A stretch of 64,000 nucleotides of DNA. Source: CAWEPK01 sp963835595 (GTDB lineage Bacteria > Desulfobacterota > Syntrophorhabdia > Syntrophorhabdales > WCHB1-27). Shown one piece after another: positions 1 through 9,131 of the stretch (the stretch's first letter is position 1; each line of letters begins with the position of its first letter). The stretch is taken from the NCBI GenBank assembly GCA_963835595.1, contig CAWIGL010000002.1, forward strand, positions 2,852,001 through 2,916,000, read 5' to 3'. The notes beneath the pieces were generated by a model. That model saw only the letters and a program-made list of their open reading frames with translations, had not been told where the DNA came from and did no database searches. The position numbers and the translations under genes are program-made.

Positions 1-68
1 AGCGCAAGCGCCCTTTGCCCCTCCCGTCCGCGTTAGCGGCCCTTTCTTTTCCCTTCCCCCGGTCGCGC

Positions 69-97
69 TTTACCCCCAGGACAAAAAAACATATACT
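69..97 (+). promoter_or_regulatory. Sigma70-type promoter of the att operon
   Basis: TTTACC at 69-74 and TATACT at 92-97 are separated by 17 bases, a good match to -35/-10 elements. Transcription would start near 104, downstream of the ATG at 98. This argues that the first gene begins at the in-frame GTG at 155. Confidence 0.5.
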
Positions 98-154
98 ATG
101 CGCAACGACGCGCGTTTTTGCGATATTGACGTCTCCCGAAAGGTAATACAGACC

Positions 155-940
155 GTGCCGAGCGCCCCGACTTCACCGCCGACCCCGCCTTCGCAGGCCG
201 CGCCCGCGCCTTCCGCCCTTGCGATCCGGGTCGTCGAGGTCTGGAAGGAGTATGTCCAGGACGGCCGTGAAGCGGTCTGCGCCCTGCGGGGCGCGCACAT
301 GGAGGTCGCCCCCGGCGAGATCGTGGCCCTCTTCGGCAAGAGCGGCTCCGGCAAGACGACGCTCCTGAACCTCCTGGCGGGCCTCGACCGCCCTACAAGC
401 GGTGCGATAGAGGTGGACGGCGGCGACCTCGCCGCCCTGGGCGAGAAGGGCCTGGTGCGCCTGCGGCGTTTGCGCCTCGGCTTCGTCTTTCAGTTCTTCA
501 ACCTCCTGCCGACCCTGACCGCCTTAGAGAACGTCTATCTTTCCTTAGAGCTTGCGGGCATAGCCGACGCAGGCCGCGCATCCACCGCCCTTGCCGACGT
601 CGGGCTTGGGGGCAAGGAGGCGCGCTACCCGCACGAGCTTTCGGGCGGGGAGCAGCAGCGTGTAGCCATAGCGAGGGCGATAGTCAAGGCGCCCGCCATC
701 ATCCTCGCGGACGAGCCGACGGGCAACCTCGACAGCAGGACGGGCGAGCAGGTCCTTGAGCTTCTCCACGGCCGCTGCCGGGCGTCGGGGACGACCCTCG
801 TCATGGCGAGCCACAGCGCCGCGACCGGCCGCTATGCGGACCGCATACTGCGCATGGAGGACGGCGCGCTCGTGGAGGAAGGGCGTTCAGGAGGCGCCGG
901 CCGCCCCGGCCAGCCGCAAGGAGGCGGCGCCCTGCCTTGA
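155..940 (+). CDS. ABC transporter ATP-binding protein, LolD/MacB/AttE family
   Basis: Cytoplasmic ATPase of a MacB/LolD-class ABC system. Counting from the GTG at 155, Walker A (GKSGSGKT) is at about residues 61-68, the Q-loop Gln near 113, the signature LSGGE at 162-166, Walker B (IILADE) near 181-186 and the H-loop His near 220. These are all the residues needed for ATP hydrolysis. An upstream in-frame ATG exists at 98, but it sits directly on the predicted -10 element and would add only a Pro/Ala-rich tail, so 155 is preferred. The stop overlaps the TTG start of the permease gene, which is followed by an AttH-like gene. Together they form an AttEFGH-type export module. The family is certain; the substrate is unknown. 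Confidence 0.9.
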   Translation: MPSAPTSPPTPPSQAAPAPSALAIRVVEVWKEYVQDGREAVCALRGAHMEVAPGEIVALFGKSGSGKTTLLNLLAGLDRPTSGAIEVDGGDLAALGEKGLVRLRRLRLGFVFQFFNLLPTLTALENVYLSLELAGIADAGRASTALADVGLGGKEARYPHELSGGEQQRVAIARAIVKAPAIILADEPTGNLDSRTGEQVLELLHGRCRASGTTLVMASHSAATGRYADRILRMEDGALVEEGRSGGAGRPGQPQGGGALP

Positions 941-3435
941 GGACGGTAACAAGGGCGTTTTTGCGCTACCTGCCCCGGAGGCGCTCATTGAGCCTCCTCC
1001 ACGTCGCGGGCATCGCCTGCGGCGTCGCGGCGGCCATCGGGATGATCTTCTCCGCCCGCGCCGCGATGGTCAGCTTCTCGGCGGCCATCGAGTACCTGAA
1101 CGGAAAGGCGACCCATTCCCTTGAGTCGGTCGCGGGGCCGCTCGACGAGAGGGTGCTGGCGCGCCTCGCCGAAGACCCATCCGTCCGCGCATTCGCGCCC
1201 GTCATCGACCGGAAGATGCGCTTTGACAACGGCGAGCCGGTGCGCCTTCTGGGCATCGACCCCTTCCTCGATAAAGCGATAAGACCCCACATGCTCGGCC
1301 CCGCACCCGGCGGTGCATCCGACATACGCACGGAGACGGACCGGGGCTCGTCTTTCCTTCTGGACGAGCGGGCCGTCCTCATCGATGCGAACACCGCCGC
1401 CCGCCTCCACCTTGCAGCAGGCGACACGGTAAAGACGTCGAGGGGCGCCTTTAAGCTCCTCGGCGCGTTCCCGACGCTCTCGCCCGAGCCGCTTATGGTC
1501 ATCGATATAGGCCATGCGCAGCGGCTCATGCGGCTCGACGGCCGGATCGACCGGGTGGACCTCATCGTTGGCGACGAGGCTGCGTTCCTCGCCCGCTGGG
1601 GTCGCGGCTTCAGGGTGCAGTCCGTCCGGCAGAGGGAGCAGCTCTACGCGGGGATGCTCCGCGCCTTCCGTCTCAACCTCCAGGCCCTCTCGTTGATCGC
1701 GCTTTTCGTAGGCGTCTTCCTTATCTACAACACGGCGACGTTCGCGGTGGCGAGCCGCAGGCGGGACGCTGCGATACTGCTGTGCGTAGGCGCGCGGAGG
1801 GGCGAGGTCGGCCGCGCCTTCCTCACGGAGATGCTCATCTTCGGCGTGGCGGGCGGGGTGCTGGGCGGCGCTGGCGGCTACCTTTTGAGCCGTTTCCTCA
1901 CGGGGCTTGTCGGCCTCACCGTGAGCAACCTCTATTTCTTCCTGAAGCCTGTCCCCCTGCCGTGGTCATGGTGGACGCTGGCCTGGGGCGCGCTCTTCGG
2001 CACTGCGGCCAGCGTCGCGGGCAGCCTTTTCCCATTGCTTGAGCTTTCCCGCCTCGACCCCGTCCGCATCATGCAGCCCAAGACCGCGTCGCGCCGGAGG
2101 ACGGCGGCCGTCCGCCGCATCGCCGCTGTCGGCCTGGCAGTCCTCGCCCTGACTGCCGCGCTCCTCGTCATGTCGCCCATGCACGTCTACGTGGGCTTCG
2201 CCTCGGCCTTTACCTTCCTCTTCGCGGCGAGCCTCATGACGGGTGCGGTCCTCGTGCGGATAGGCCCGCTCCTGAAGCACGTCTTCGGCATCGCGGGCGG
2301 CCTTCCGGGACGCATGGCAGCGGGCAGCATAAGGCAGAACCTGGGGCGCACTGCGGTCGCCATAGCAGCCTTCATGGTGGCCCTCTCGATGTCCGTGGGC
2401 CTGGGGTCGATGATCGGCAGCTTCAGGCAGTCCCTCATCTGGTGGATGGACACCCAGCTTCAGGCGGACCTCTATATCGGCAGCACGTCGGAAGGCATCG
2501 AGGTGCCGCAGGCTTTCTGCCGGGAGATTGACGCCATCCCTGGCATCGGCGGGATCGACCCGTACAGGAACGCGCCCGTCGCGTACAGGGGCGAGGCGAT
2601 AACGGTGGCCGCGGTCCGGGCGGCCGTGCTCCAGCGGTATACGCACTTCGGCTGGCTCAAAGGGGCCAACGAGAACTGGGATCCCGTGAAGCGCGGGGAG
2701 GCGGCCGTATCGGAGAGCTTCTGCCGGAACTTCCACGTCGCGCCCGGCGACACCATCGAGCTTCCCGGTAAGGCGGGACCGGTGCCCATCAGGATTGCTG
2801 CCGCATTCTACGACTATACGACGGAGCACGGCCTCGTCATGATGGACTGGTCCACCTACGCGGCCGTCTTCGGGGACGACACGGTGAACAGCCTCGGCGT
2901 CTTCATCGACCCCGGAAACCCGGACGGCCCGCGCATCCTCGACGACGTGCGCCGCCGGGCCGCAGCCGCCGGCCTGCCCGCCTTCAGCCGCGCCGAGATG
3001 CACGGAAGGATACTTTCAGTATTCGACTCGACGTTCGCAGTCACGCGGTCGATGCGGCTGCTCGCCATCGTCGTCGCCTTCCTCGGCGTCGCGGGGGCGC
3101 TCCTCACGCTCTTCGTCGAGCGGCAGCGCGAGTTCGGCATCCTGCGCGCCCTGGGCTTCTCCGTTGGGCAGGTGGCGGCGATGACGCTTTTGGAAGGGCT
3201 CGCTATGGGCGTCGTAAGCCTTGGCCTTGCGGCCATTTCGGGCACCGTCCTTGCCGTTATACTGATAAAGGTCATAAACCTCCAGAGCTTTAACTGGACG
3301 ATATTCATCTACCCCGAATGGGGGCCGTACCTGACTGCGGCGGCCACGGCGCTCCTCGCGAGCGGCGCGGCCGCCCTGTATCCCGTCTGGAAGGTGCTGC
3401 GCACCTATCCCCATATGCAGTTGAGGGAGGAGTGA
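937..3435 (+). CDS. FtsX-like ABC permease, AttF-AttG fusion type
   Basis: 832-residue inner-membrane permease with duplicated FtsX-type architecture. An N-terminal anchor near residues 18-40 is followed by an extracytoplasmic MacB-like domain and three membrane helices near 240-375. A second block has helices near 395-500, another extracytoplasmic domain, and three C-terminal helices near 705-825. It starts at a TTG that overlaps the ATPase stop by four bases and ends in a TGATG overlap with the next gene, so the three genes are translationally coupled. The single long chain corresponds to the separate AttF and AttG permeases of the Agrobacterium AttEFGH system. Substrate is unknown; lipids or lipoproteins are plausible for this superfamily. 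Confidence 0.88.
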   Translation: MRTVTRAFLRYLPRRRSLSLLHVAGIACGVAAAIGMIFSARAAMVSFSAAIEYLNGKATHSLESVAGPLDERVLARLAEDPSVRAFAPVIDRKMRFDNGEPVRLLGIDPFLDKAIRPHMLGPAPGGASDIRTETDRGSSFLLDERAVLIDANTAARLHLAAGDTVKTSRGAFKLLGAFPTLSPEPLMVIDIGHAQRLMRLDGRIDRVDLIVGDEAAFLARWGRGFRVQSVRQREQLYAGMLRAFRLNLQALSLIALFVGVFLIYNTATFAVASRRRDAAILLCVGARRGEVGRAFLTEMLIFGVAGGVLGGAGGYLLSRFLTGLVGLTVSNLYFFLKPVPLPWSWWTLAWGALFGTAASVAGSLFPLLELSRLDPVRIMQPKTASRRRTAAVRRIAAVGLAVLALTAALLVMSPMHVYVGFASAFTFLFAASLMTGAVLVRIGPLLKHVFGIAGGLPGRMAAGSIRQNLGRTAVAIAAFMVALSMSVGLGSMIGSFRQSLIWWMDTQLQADLYIGSTSEGIEVPQAFCREIDAIPGIGGIDPYRNAPVAYRGEAITVAAVRAAVLQRYTHFGWLKGANENWDPVKRGEAAVSESFCRNFHVAPGDTIELPGKAGPVPIRIAAAFYDYTTEHGLVMMDWSTYAAVFGDDTVNSLGVFIDPGNPDGPRILDDVRRRAAAAGLPAFSRAEMHGRILSVFDSTFAVTRSMRLLAIVVAFLGVAGALLTLFVERQREFGILRALGFSVGQVAAMTLLEGLAMGVVSLGLAAISGTVLAVILIKVINLQSFNWTIFIYPEWGPYLTAAATALLASGAAALYPVWKVLRTYPHMQLREE

Positions 3436-4547
3436 TGGCAGGGGGCGCGCGGCGGTGCTTTCCGGCGTTTGCGCTGATATTGGCGGCTGCGGCCGCCGCA
3501 GTCGCCGGCACGGCCTGGCAGGATGCAGCCGCCCCCTGGCGCCAGGCCCTTGCGCCCAGGACGTGGTCCTTCCCGAAGGACCACGGGGCGCACCCTGCGT
3601 ACAAGACCGAATGGTGGTATTTCACGGGCAACCTTACGGACGATGCGGGCCGCCCCTTCGGCTACGAGCTTACGTTCTTCAGGCACGGCGTGCGCTTTGC
3701 GCCGGAGGCAGACGCGAACGCCTGGTCGGTGCGCGACGTCTACCTTGCCCATTTCACGGTGACGGACATAGCGGCAGGCCGCTTCCTCTTCGACGAGCGT
3801 GCGTCGAGGCGCGGCCCTGACCTTGCGCATGCTGGTACGGACCGCCTCGACGTCAAGCTCCTCGGCTGGTCTGCCCGCATGGAAGGCGGGGCGGTTCGCC
3901 TTCGCGCGCGGTCCGGCCGCATGGCCCTGGACCTGCGCCTCGTCTTCGACAAGCCGCCAGTCATCAACGGCGAGGCAGGGGTGAGCAAAAAAGGGCCGCT
4001 TCCCGGCCAGGCGTCCTATTATGTCTCCTGTACGGCGCTCGCAACGGCAGGCTCGGTGAGCGTAGCGGGCGGCCCGGCGCGCACCGTGCGGGGGGTGAGC
4101 TGGTTCGACCACGAATTCGGCTCGAACCAGTTGAGCGCTGCCCAGGCAGGTTGGGACTGGTTCGGCCTGCACCTCTCCGACGGCCGCGACCTGATGGTCT
4201 ATATGCTGAGGCGCAAGGACGGCGCAGTCGAGCCCGCCTCGTCGGGCACGCTCGTTGACGCGTCCGGCAGGGCCCGCCACGTTCCCCTATCCGACATAAA
4301 GATCGATGTCCTCGACCGCTGGAAAAGCCCGAAGAGCGGCGCGACTTACCCGGCCAGGTGGCGGCTGCGCGTCGTCTCCGAAGGGATCGACCTCGCCGTT
4401 GCGCCGCTCCTTGCCGGCCAGGAGCTTGTCACCACAGGCCCGACAGGCGTGACCTACTGGGAAGGGGCAGCAAAAGGGAGGGGCACGGCGCGCGGCGCAC
4501 CCGTAACCTGCTTGGGGTACGTGGAACTGGTCGGCTACGCCGGGTAG
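3435..4547 (+). CDS. Secreted AttH/CrtC-like lipocalin-fold protein
   Basis: 370-residue exported protein with an N-terminal signal sequence (hydrophobic to about residue 25). The N-terminal domain carries EWWYFTG near residues 57-63, diagnostic of the AttH/carotenoid 1,2-hydratase (CrtC) lipocalin-like family. A conserved SWFDHEFG stretch follows near 225. Family members are described as predicted secreted hydrolases; only the CrtC branch has a proven hydratase activity. The ATG at 3435 overlaps the permease stop, so I chose it over longer upstream reading. Its position after an FtsX-type exporter matches the AttEFGH arrangement, where AttH is the periplasmic partner. The enzymatic role here is not established. 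Confidence 0.85.
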   Translation: MAGGARRCFPAFALILAAAAAAVAGTAWQDAAAPWRQALAPRTWSFPKDHGAHPAYKTEWWYFTGNLTDDAGRPFGYELTFFRHGVRFAPEADANAWSVRDVYLAHFTVTDIAAGRFLFDERASRRGPDLAHAGTDRLDVKLLGWSARMEGGAVRLRARSGRMALDLRLVFDKPPVINGEAGVSKKGPLPGQASYYVSCTALATAGSVSVAGGPARTVRGVSWFDHEFGSNQLSAAQAGWDWFGLHLSDGRDLMVYMLRRKDGAVEPASSGTLVDASGRARHVPLSDIKIDVLDRWKSPKSGATYPARWRLRVVSEGIDLAVAPLLAGQELVTTGPTGVTYWEGAAKGRGTARGAPVTCLGYVELVGYAG

Positions 4548-4580
4548 GGCGGGGCGGCCGGGGTCTTTTCGCGTCCGGCC

Positions 4581-4600
4581 CACGTGCGCCGGCGCACGTG
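4581..4600. terminator. 20-bp perfect palindrome after the att operon
   Basis: CACGTGCGCCGGCGCACGTG is a perfect palindrome 34 bases after the attH stop. It could fold in the transcript as a terminator stem, though no clear T-tract follows. It could alternatively be a binding site for a dimeric protein. Confidence 0.35.
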
Positions 4601-4675
4601 TTCAGTATGTTCCTGGATTCATACAGTGTTAGCAGTTGTAATAGTCTTTTTCCTTTTCTTATGCTATAGTTACAA

Positions 4676-7600
4676 ATGCCTTTGAACAGGAGCCTCGTCA
4701 TACTCCTATTGCTTTCGGCCGTGCTTCAGACATGGGCTGCGGCGCCGGCCATCGCTGCCCGCCAACCCCAACCGGCCACGGCTTCCCAAGCGGAGGAAGA
4801 AGCGTTTTCGCCCCCGCCGAGGCGCGCCGACGACATCATCAAGATACTGGACGAGCGCGGAAAATTTGAGGGAGAGACTGAATCATATAAGAAAAAGGCT
4901 GATGCCTCCCCTCCCGCAGGCGCGAGCAAAGAAAGCCTGGCCGCATTTTACAAGGAGAGGGCCCTTGCAGCATGGCATCTCGGCCGGTATAAGCAGACGC
5001 TGAGCGACTTCGAGAAGGCACGGGATTATGCCGGAGAATCCGGATTTGCTGATCCCGAGTTTATGATGAGGCTTGCAGTCGCCGAGCTGGACGCCGGCAA
5101 TTTTCGGCGCGGTGTAGAAATCCTCAAGGAAAATATAAAGAAGTCGAATCACATTCACAGCTACCAGAACCTGGTATCCGCGTATACGCGGATAGGGGAC
5201 ATAGATAATGCAAAAAGGACTGCACAGGAAGGGAGAAATGAGTGCAGCGCGGCGGATATCAGAAAGGGGAGGGGGGGTGGCGGCAGGAGGGCCGCCGACT
5301 GTAAAATAATGGAGGCCCAGGCGGAAGCCTCCATTCTCGAAGCACAGGGCAAATACGTGGCAGCGGAACAACCCATACGCTCAACAGTCGATTTCGCCGC
5401 CCGTCGGGGAACCGCGCACGTCGCGCCCGGAGTAGTACTCCGGAGGAAGCTGTGGCTCGCCCGCAATCTTTACAGGCAGGGCCGTTTCTTCGAGTCCGAA
5501 GTCTATGCCCGTGACATTCTGAAGGAGTCCTTAGCCCACGGCGGACAGGAGTCCGCCCAGAGCTTTTCGGCGATCCTGGTAATCTCTTCTAACCTCGCAG
5601 CGCAGGGGAGGACCAAGGACGCGGAAAAGCTGCTCTCAGCAGCCATCAGGATCCTTGAGGCATCGGGGGTATCGCACGATTCCTCCATGGCCGCCCAGGT
5701 AAGGGTAAGCTACGGCGGCCTCCTTGCAGCCCAGAGGGACTTCAAGCGCGCGATGGAGCAGTTTGACCTCGTCAAGGCAGGCACGCAGAGCAACAGGTTA
5801 CTCTACGAGAAAGAATACGCGAGGAACGAGTCTCTTTTGATCTCCCTCATATTCACGGGCCGAAGCCAAGAGGCCCTCGGCCTCATAAAAGAGAACTACG
5901 AGAGCTTCAGGAAGCTTTTCGGCGACGACCACACGAGGACCGCCGAGATGCTGGCGCTGCGCGCCATGGCGCATGCCCGCATGGACAATTTCAAGCAGGC
6001 CGGCGAGGACTTCTCCGGCTCGATGAAGGTGCTGATGCGCCACGTTTCTGACAGGGGCGGCTACATCAGGCGCGAGCGCATAAAGATCATCATCCAGGAC
6101 TACATGAGGTTCTTGGACCGCATCCGTGGGACGCCCCTCGAGACTGCCGTCGCCGCAAACGCTCCGGCTATGGTTTTCAGGCTCGCGGAGCTGACCCGCG
6201 GACAGACGGTGCAGAGCGCCCTTCTCGCGAATAGCGCAAGGGCGGCAGAGCGCGACCCCGAGACCGTAAGCCTTATCCGGCAAGAGCAGGACACCCTGCA
6301 AGAGATAGACGTCATGGAAGCCTCGATCCTGGAGATCGTCTCGGCGCCGCTTGACCAGCAGGACTCGCAGCTTATCAAGCGCCTCAACGCGAGATTTGAC
6401 CACCTGCGGAAGGCGAGGGCCGCCATGCTGGAAGAGATACAAAGGCGCTCTCCCAAGTACGCACGCTTCGTCAGCCCCCAGCCGCCGCTGCCTTCCGCAG
6501 TGCAGGAGCGCCTCTATCCCCACGAGTCGCTTGTCTCGATCTTCAGCCTGGAAGACCGCACATATGTCTGGGCCATACCCCACAAGGGGAAGATCGTATT
6601 CGCTTCCATCGCCGTGCCCAAGGAGGAGCTCGGCGCAATCATCGGCCGGCTTCGCTCCTCCCTCGACCCGAAGCCATCCACTATGAGCGACATACCTCCG
6701 TACGACACCGATAGGGCATACGCATTGTACGAAAAGCTCCTTTTGCCGGTAAGGGAAGGATGGAAGGACGCGTCCGACCTCCTGGTGATCGCGAACGGGC
6801 CGGTGAGCCGGCTGCCCCTCGATGTCCTTACGACCGCCCCCTTCAAGCGGCCGGCGGACGAGAAGCTCCTTTTCGACAGTTACAGGAAGGCCCCCTGGCT
6901 CATAGGGCAGGTCTCTATTACGATGGTCCCTTCGGCATCCTCTCTCATCTCCTTACGCAGCTTGCCCGCCGGTCCGTCCAACAGGAAGGCTTTTGCCGGC
7001 TTTGGCGACCCCATCTTCAGCCCCGAGCAGTTGAAGATCGTTGCGAAAGAGAGCGGCGTCCAGGTGAGGGGCGTGCGCATAACGAGCAGGGGAAGGATCG
7101 ACGCAGCGAACGCCGCCTCGGAGCGCCTGGAAAACCTTGACCGCCTCCCCGACACGGCGGACGAAATCAGGGGCATCGCCGCGACGCTCAAGGCGGACAT
7201 GGGCCGTGACATCTTTCTGGGCAAGGACGCCTCGGAGACGCGGGTAAAGTCGACGGACCTCTCCGACCGGCAGGTCGTCGCGTTCGCCACCCATGCGCTG
7301 ATGCCCGGAGACTTAGACGGCCTCGACCAGCCGGCCCTCGCCCTGTCGTCCCCCACCGTCACGGGCAACAAAGAGGACGGGCTGCTCACGACGAGCGAGA
7401 TCATGAAGCTGAAGCTAAATGCGGACTGGGTTGTCCTTTCTGCCTGTGAGACGGGCGGCGCGGAAGGCTCGGACGAGGCGCTCTCAGGCCTCGGGCGGGC
7501 GTTCTTCTACGCGGGGACGCGCGCGGTCCTTGCGACGATGTATTCCATCGAGACTACATCCGCAGAGAAATTGATCACCCTGCTTTTCCGCGATCAGACC

Positions 7601-7783
7601 GAAAACGAGCGGCACACCCGCGCCCAGGCGCTGCGGCAGGCAATGCTGGCCCTTATCGATGCCCCCGGCTATATAGACCCTTCCTCGAAAAAGGCCGTAG
7701 CGAGCTTCGCGCACCCATTCTTCTGGGCGCCCTTCGTCCTCGTCGGGGACGGTGGCAGGCCGCCGCAGGACGAGCGGCGGTAA
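4676..7783 (+). CDS. Secreted TPR-CHAT domain caspase-like protein
   Basis: 1035 residues with an N-terminal signal peptide (about 1-28). A long helical TPR-type region (about 70-480) follows, with repeats such as AAFYKERALAAWHLGRY and KEYARNESLLISL. A helical linker comes next, then a C-terminal CHAT domain (about 640-1025). The CHAT catalytic dyad is visible: His873 in ATHALMPGDLDG and Cys924 in SACETGG, so the clan-CD protease fold looks active. CHAT proteins are caspase/separase relatives (HET-F-associated domain), usually triggered by partner proteins. The export signal places this one outside the cytoplasm. No Shine-Dalgarno sequence precedes the ATG; a TATAGT box lies immediately upstream at 4665-4670. 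Neighbours at 7.8-11.8 kb include a CHASE2 sensor, a lipoprotein and a small secreted protein, suggesting a joint envelope system. Substrate unknown. Confidence 0.9.
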   Translation: MPLNRSLVILLLLSAVLQTWAAAPAIAARQPQPATASQAEEEAFSPPPRRADDIIKILDERGKFEGETESYKKKADASPPAGASKESLAAFYKERALAAWHLGRYKQTLSDFEKARDYAGESGFADPEFMMRLAVAELDAGNFRRGVEILKENIKKSNHIHSYQNLVSAYTRIGDIDNAKRTAQEGRNECSAADIRKGRGGGGRRAADCKIMEAQAEASILEAQGKYVAAEQPIRSTVDFAARRGTAHVAPGVVLRRKLWLARNLYRQGRFFESEVYARDILKESLAHGGQESAQSFSAILVISSNLAAQGRTKDAEKLLSAAIRILEASGVSHDSSMAAQVRVSYGGLLAAQRDFKRAMEQFDLVKAGTQSNRLLYEKEYARNESLLISLIFTGRSQEALGLIKENYESFRKLFGDDHTRTAEMLALRAMAHARMDNFKQAGEDFSGSMKVLMRHVSDRGGYIRRERIKIIIQDYMRFLDRIRGTPLETAVAANAPAMVFRLAELTRGQTVQSALLANSARAAERDPETVSLIRQEQDTLQEIDVMEASILEIVSAPLDQQDSQLIKRLNARFDHLRKARAAMLEEIQRRSPKYARFVSPQPPLPSAVQERLYPHESLVSIFSLEDRTYVWAIPHKGKIVFASIAVPKEELGAIIGRLRSSLDPKPSTMSDIPPYDTDRAYALYEKLLLPVREGWKDASDLLVIANGPVSRLPLDVLTTAPFKRPADEKLLFDSYRKAPWLIGQVSITMVPSASSLISLRSLPAGPSNRKAFAGFGDPIFSPEQLKIVAKESGVQVRGVRITSRGRIDAANAASERLENLDRLPDTADEIRGIAATLKADMGRDIFLGKDASETRVKSTDLSDRQVVAFATHALMPGDLDGLDQPALALSSPTVTGNKEDGLLTTSEIMKLKLNADWVVLSACETGGAEGSDEALSGLGRAFFYAGTRAVLATMYSIETTSAEKLITLLFRDQTENERHTRAQALRQAMLALIDAPGYIDPSSKKAVASFAHPFFWAPFVLVGDGGRPPQDERR

Positions 7784-7797
7784 GACAGCCCGCCTCA

Positions 7798-8688
7798 TCA
7801 CTTATTCTTATTATGCTCGCGATACCTTCTCTTCAGCTCCCGGACGATGTCCGACTGCGCGTCCGTAAACCGGTCCTTGTTTTGTTCGAGCAACTGGTCG
7901 GCCAGCCAGTAGAGGTCTAACTTGTCCGGGAAGGCGTCGCTTATAAGCTGCAGATAGGCCGCCTTCTCGATAGGCCCTTCCGGGCCGGGGAGCTTCTTCG
8001 CATCTATGTCGCCGAGCCCCGCAAGGACCTCCCCCTGGGTCTCAGCATTGAGTAAAACGATACCGAGCTTCCTTTTTGCGGGGCCCTTGCTAACGTAAAC
8101 CGTGCAGGCCTCGAGGGGCTTCATCCCTATGTCGGCCGGGACGAGGGAGACCGGCTCTCCAACTTTGACCCGCTTTTCATAAACCTTCCGCCCCTTTGCA
8201 TCCGCAATTGTAACAGACGCGGCAACCCCATCCGGTCCCGCAAGCTGCAAGGGAAAATCTTGCATCAACGTTGCGTATGCGGGCCATTGCGCGTCCGTCT
8301 TCTTGCCCCTTGTAACCAGAGGGATGGGCGCATGTTCCGCGGGTTTGACAAAATCGGCGACATACCCTTTCACCGCTTCCGCATACATCTTGCCCGTAAG
8401 CTTCTCCGGCCGGCTCGACGCTGCTTCCAGCGACGTCCCGGTCTTGACGGCGCCCTTGACGTACGGGGCCCATTTGATCTTCAACAGCGTCACCGAGGGT
8501 TTTTTGGTGACGATATCGCCCAGGTAAATCTGCCTTCTGTCCCCGCAGGGGAATGTCTTACCCTGATGGGCAACCTCGCAGTCTTTCTCGTATCCGCCGA
8601 GTATGATGCCCACATAATTTTGGGCAAAAACCGGCCCTGCCGCGAAAATCGAGATCAAGACGGAAACTGCTGCCGTAACGGTCTTCAT
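7798..8688 (-). CDS. Secreted protein of unknown function in the CHAT/CHASE2 locus
   Basis: 296 residues if started at the ATG at 8688, which has a GGGGGT ribosome site and gives a clean signal peptide (MKTVTAAVSVLISIFAAG, cleavage after VFAQ). An ATG at 8707 would add a few residues. I do not recognise a named domain. Near residues 40-75 is a segment (CGDRRQIYLGDIV) resembling the start of FecR-like beta domains, and the C-terminus is a charged helical tail rich in Lys/Arg. It is convergent with the CHAT gene, with a 14-base gap between stops, and divergent from the lipoprotein gene. Its position suggests it belongs to the same envelope module; function is unknown. Confidence 0.7.
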   Translation of the reverse strand: MKTVTAAVSVLISIFAAGPVFAQNYVGIILGGYEKDCEVAHQGKTFPCGDRRQIYLGDIVTKKPSVTLLKIKWAPYVKGAVKTGTSLEAASSRPEKLTGKMYAEAVKGYVADFVKPAEHAPIPLVTRGKKTDAQWPAYATLMQDFPLQLAGPDGVAASVTIADAKGRKVYEKRVKVGEPVSLVPADIGMKPLEACTVYVSKGPAKRKLGIVLLNAETQGEVLAGLGDIDAKKLPGPEGPIEKAAYLQLISDAFPDKLDLYWLADQLLEQNKDRFTDAQSDIVRELKRRYREHNKNK

Positions 8689-8935
8689 CCTGATACCCCC
8701 CGCCTTCATTTTATCTAAAAACAAGAAAAGTCGCCCCGCTGCCGCACGACGTCCCGCCTTGCTCGCAGCCGATGCCGGACCGATGCCAGGGCGCATCCCG
8801 GACCCGGGGGGTGCCGTCATTTGCCAATCGTACTGCCGGCAAGGGTGCATGTCAAGCGTTATCTCGTCGAAAGACAGACAGCACGCGGGCAGAAACGTTT
8901 CGCGTCTTTTCGCGCACGTATTTGCAAGATTATGC

Positions 8936-8965
8936 TTGACAGATGTTTGTGGGGCGCGGTATCCT
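8936..8965 (+). promoter_or_regulatory. Promoter upstream of the lipoprotein gene
   Basis: A perfect TTGACA at 8936-8941 is followed after 18 bases by TATCCT at 8960-8965. It reads toward the lipoprotein gene at 9132 and would give a leader of about 160 bases. The rest of the 443-base gap between the divergent genes (8689-9131) holds no recognisable gene except a possible 18-codon leader ORF at 9079-9135. Confidence 0.5.
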
Positions 8966-9131
8966 TCGCGGAATCCGGACAATCTATACGTTCGTGCCGA
9001 TGTCGCAGCGGCCGGCCCGCAGTCTCCGGCGGAAGGGGCGGCGCAGGACAGGCGGGCACGCCTCGAAGGACAGGCTCGATGCCTAGTTCCAAAGCGCAAG
9101 CAGAAGTTCAAATAAATGCGGAGGTGGCACG

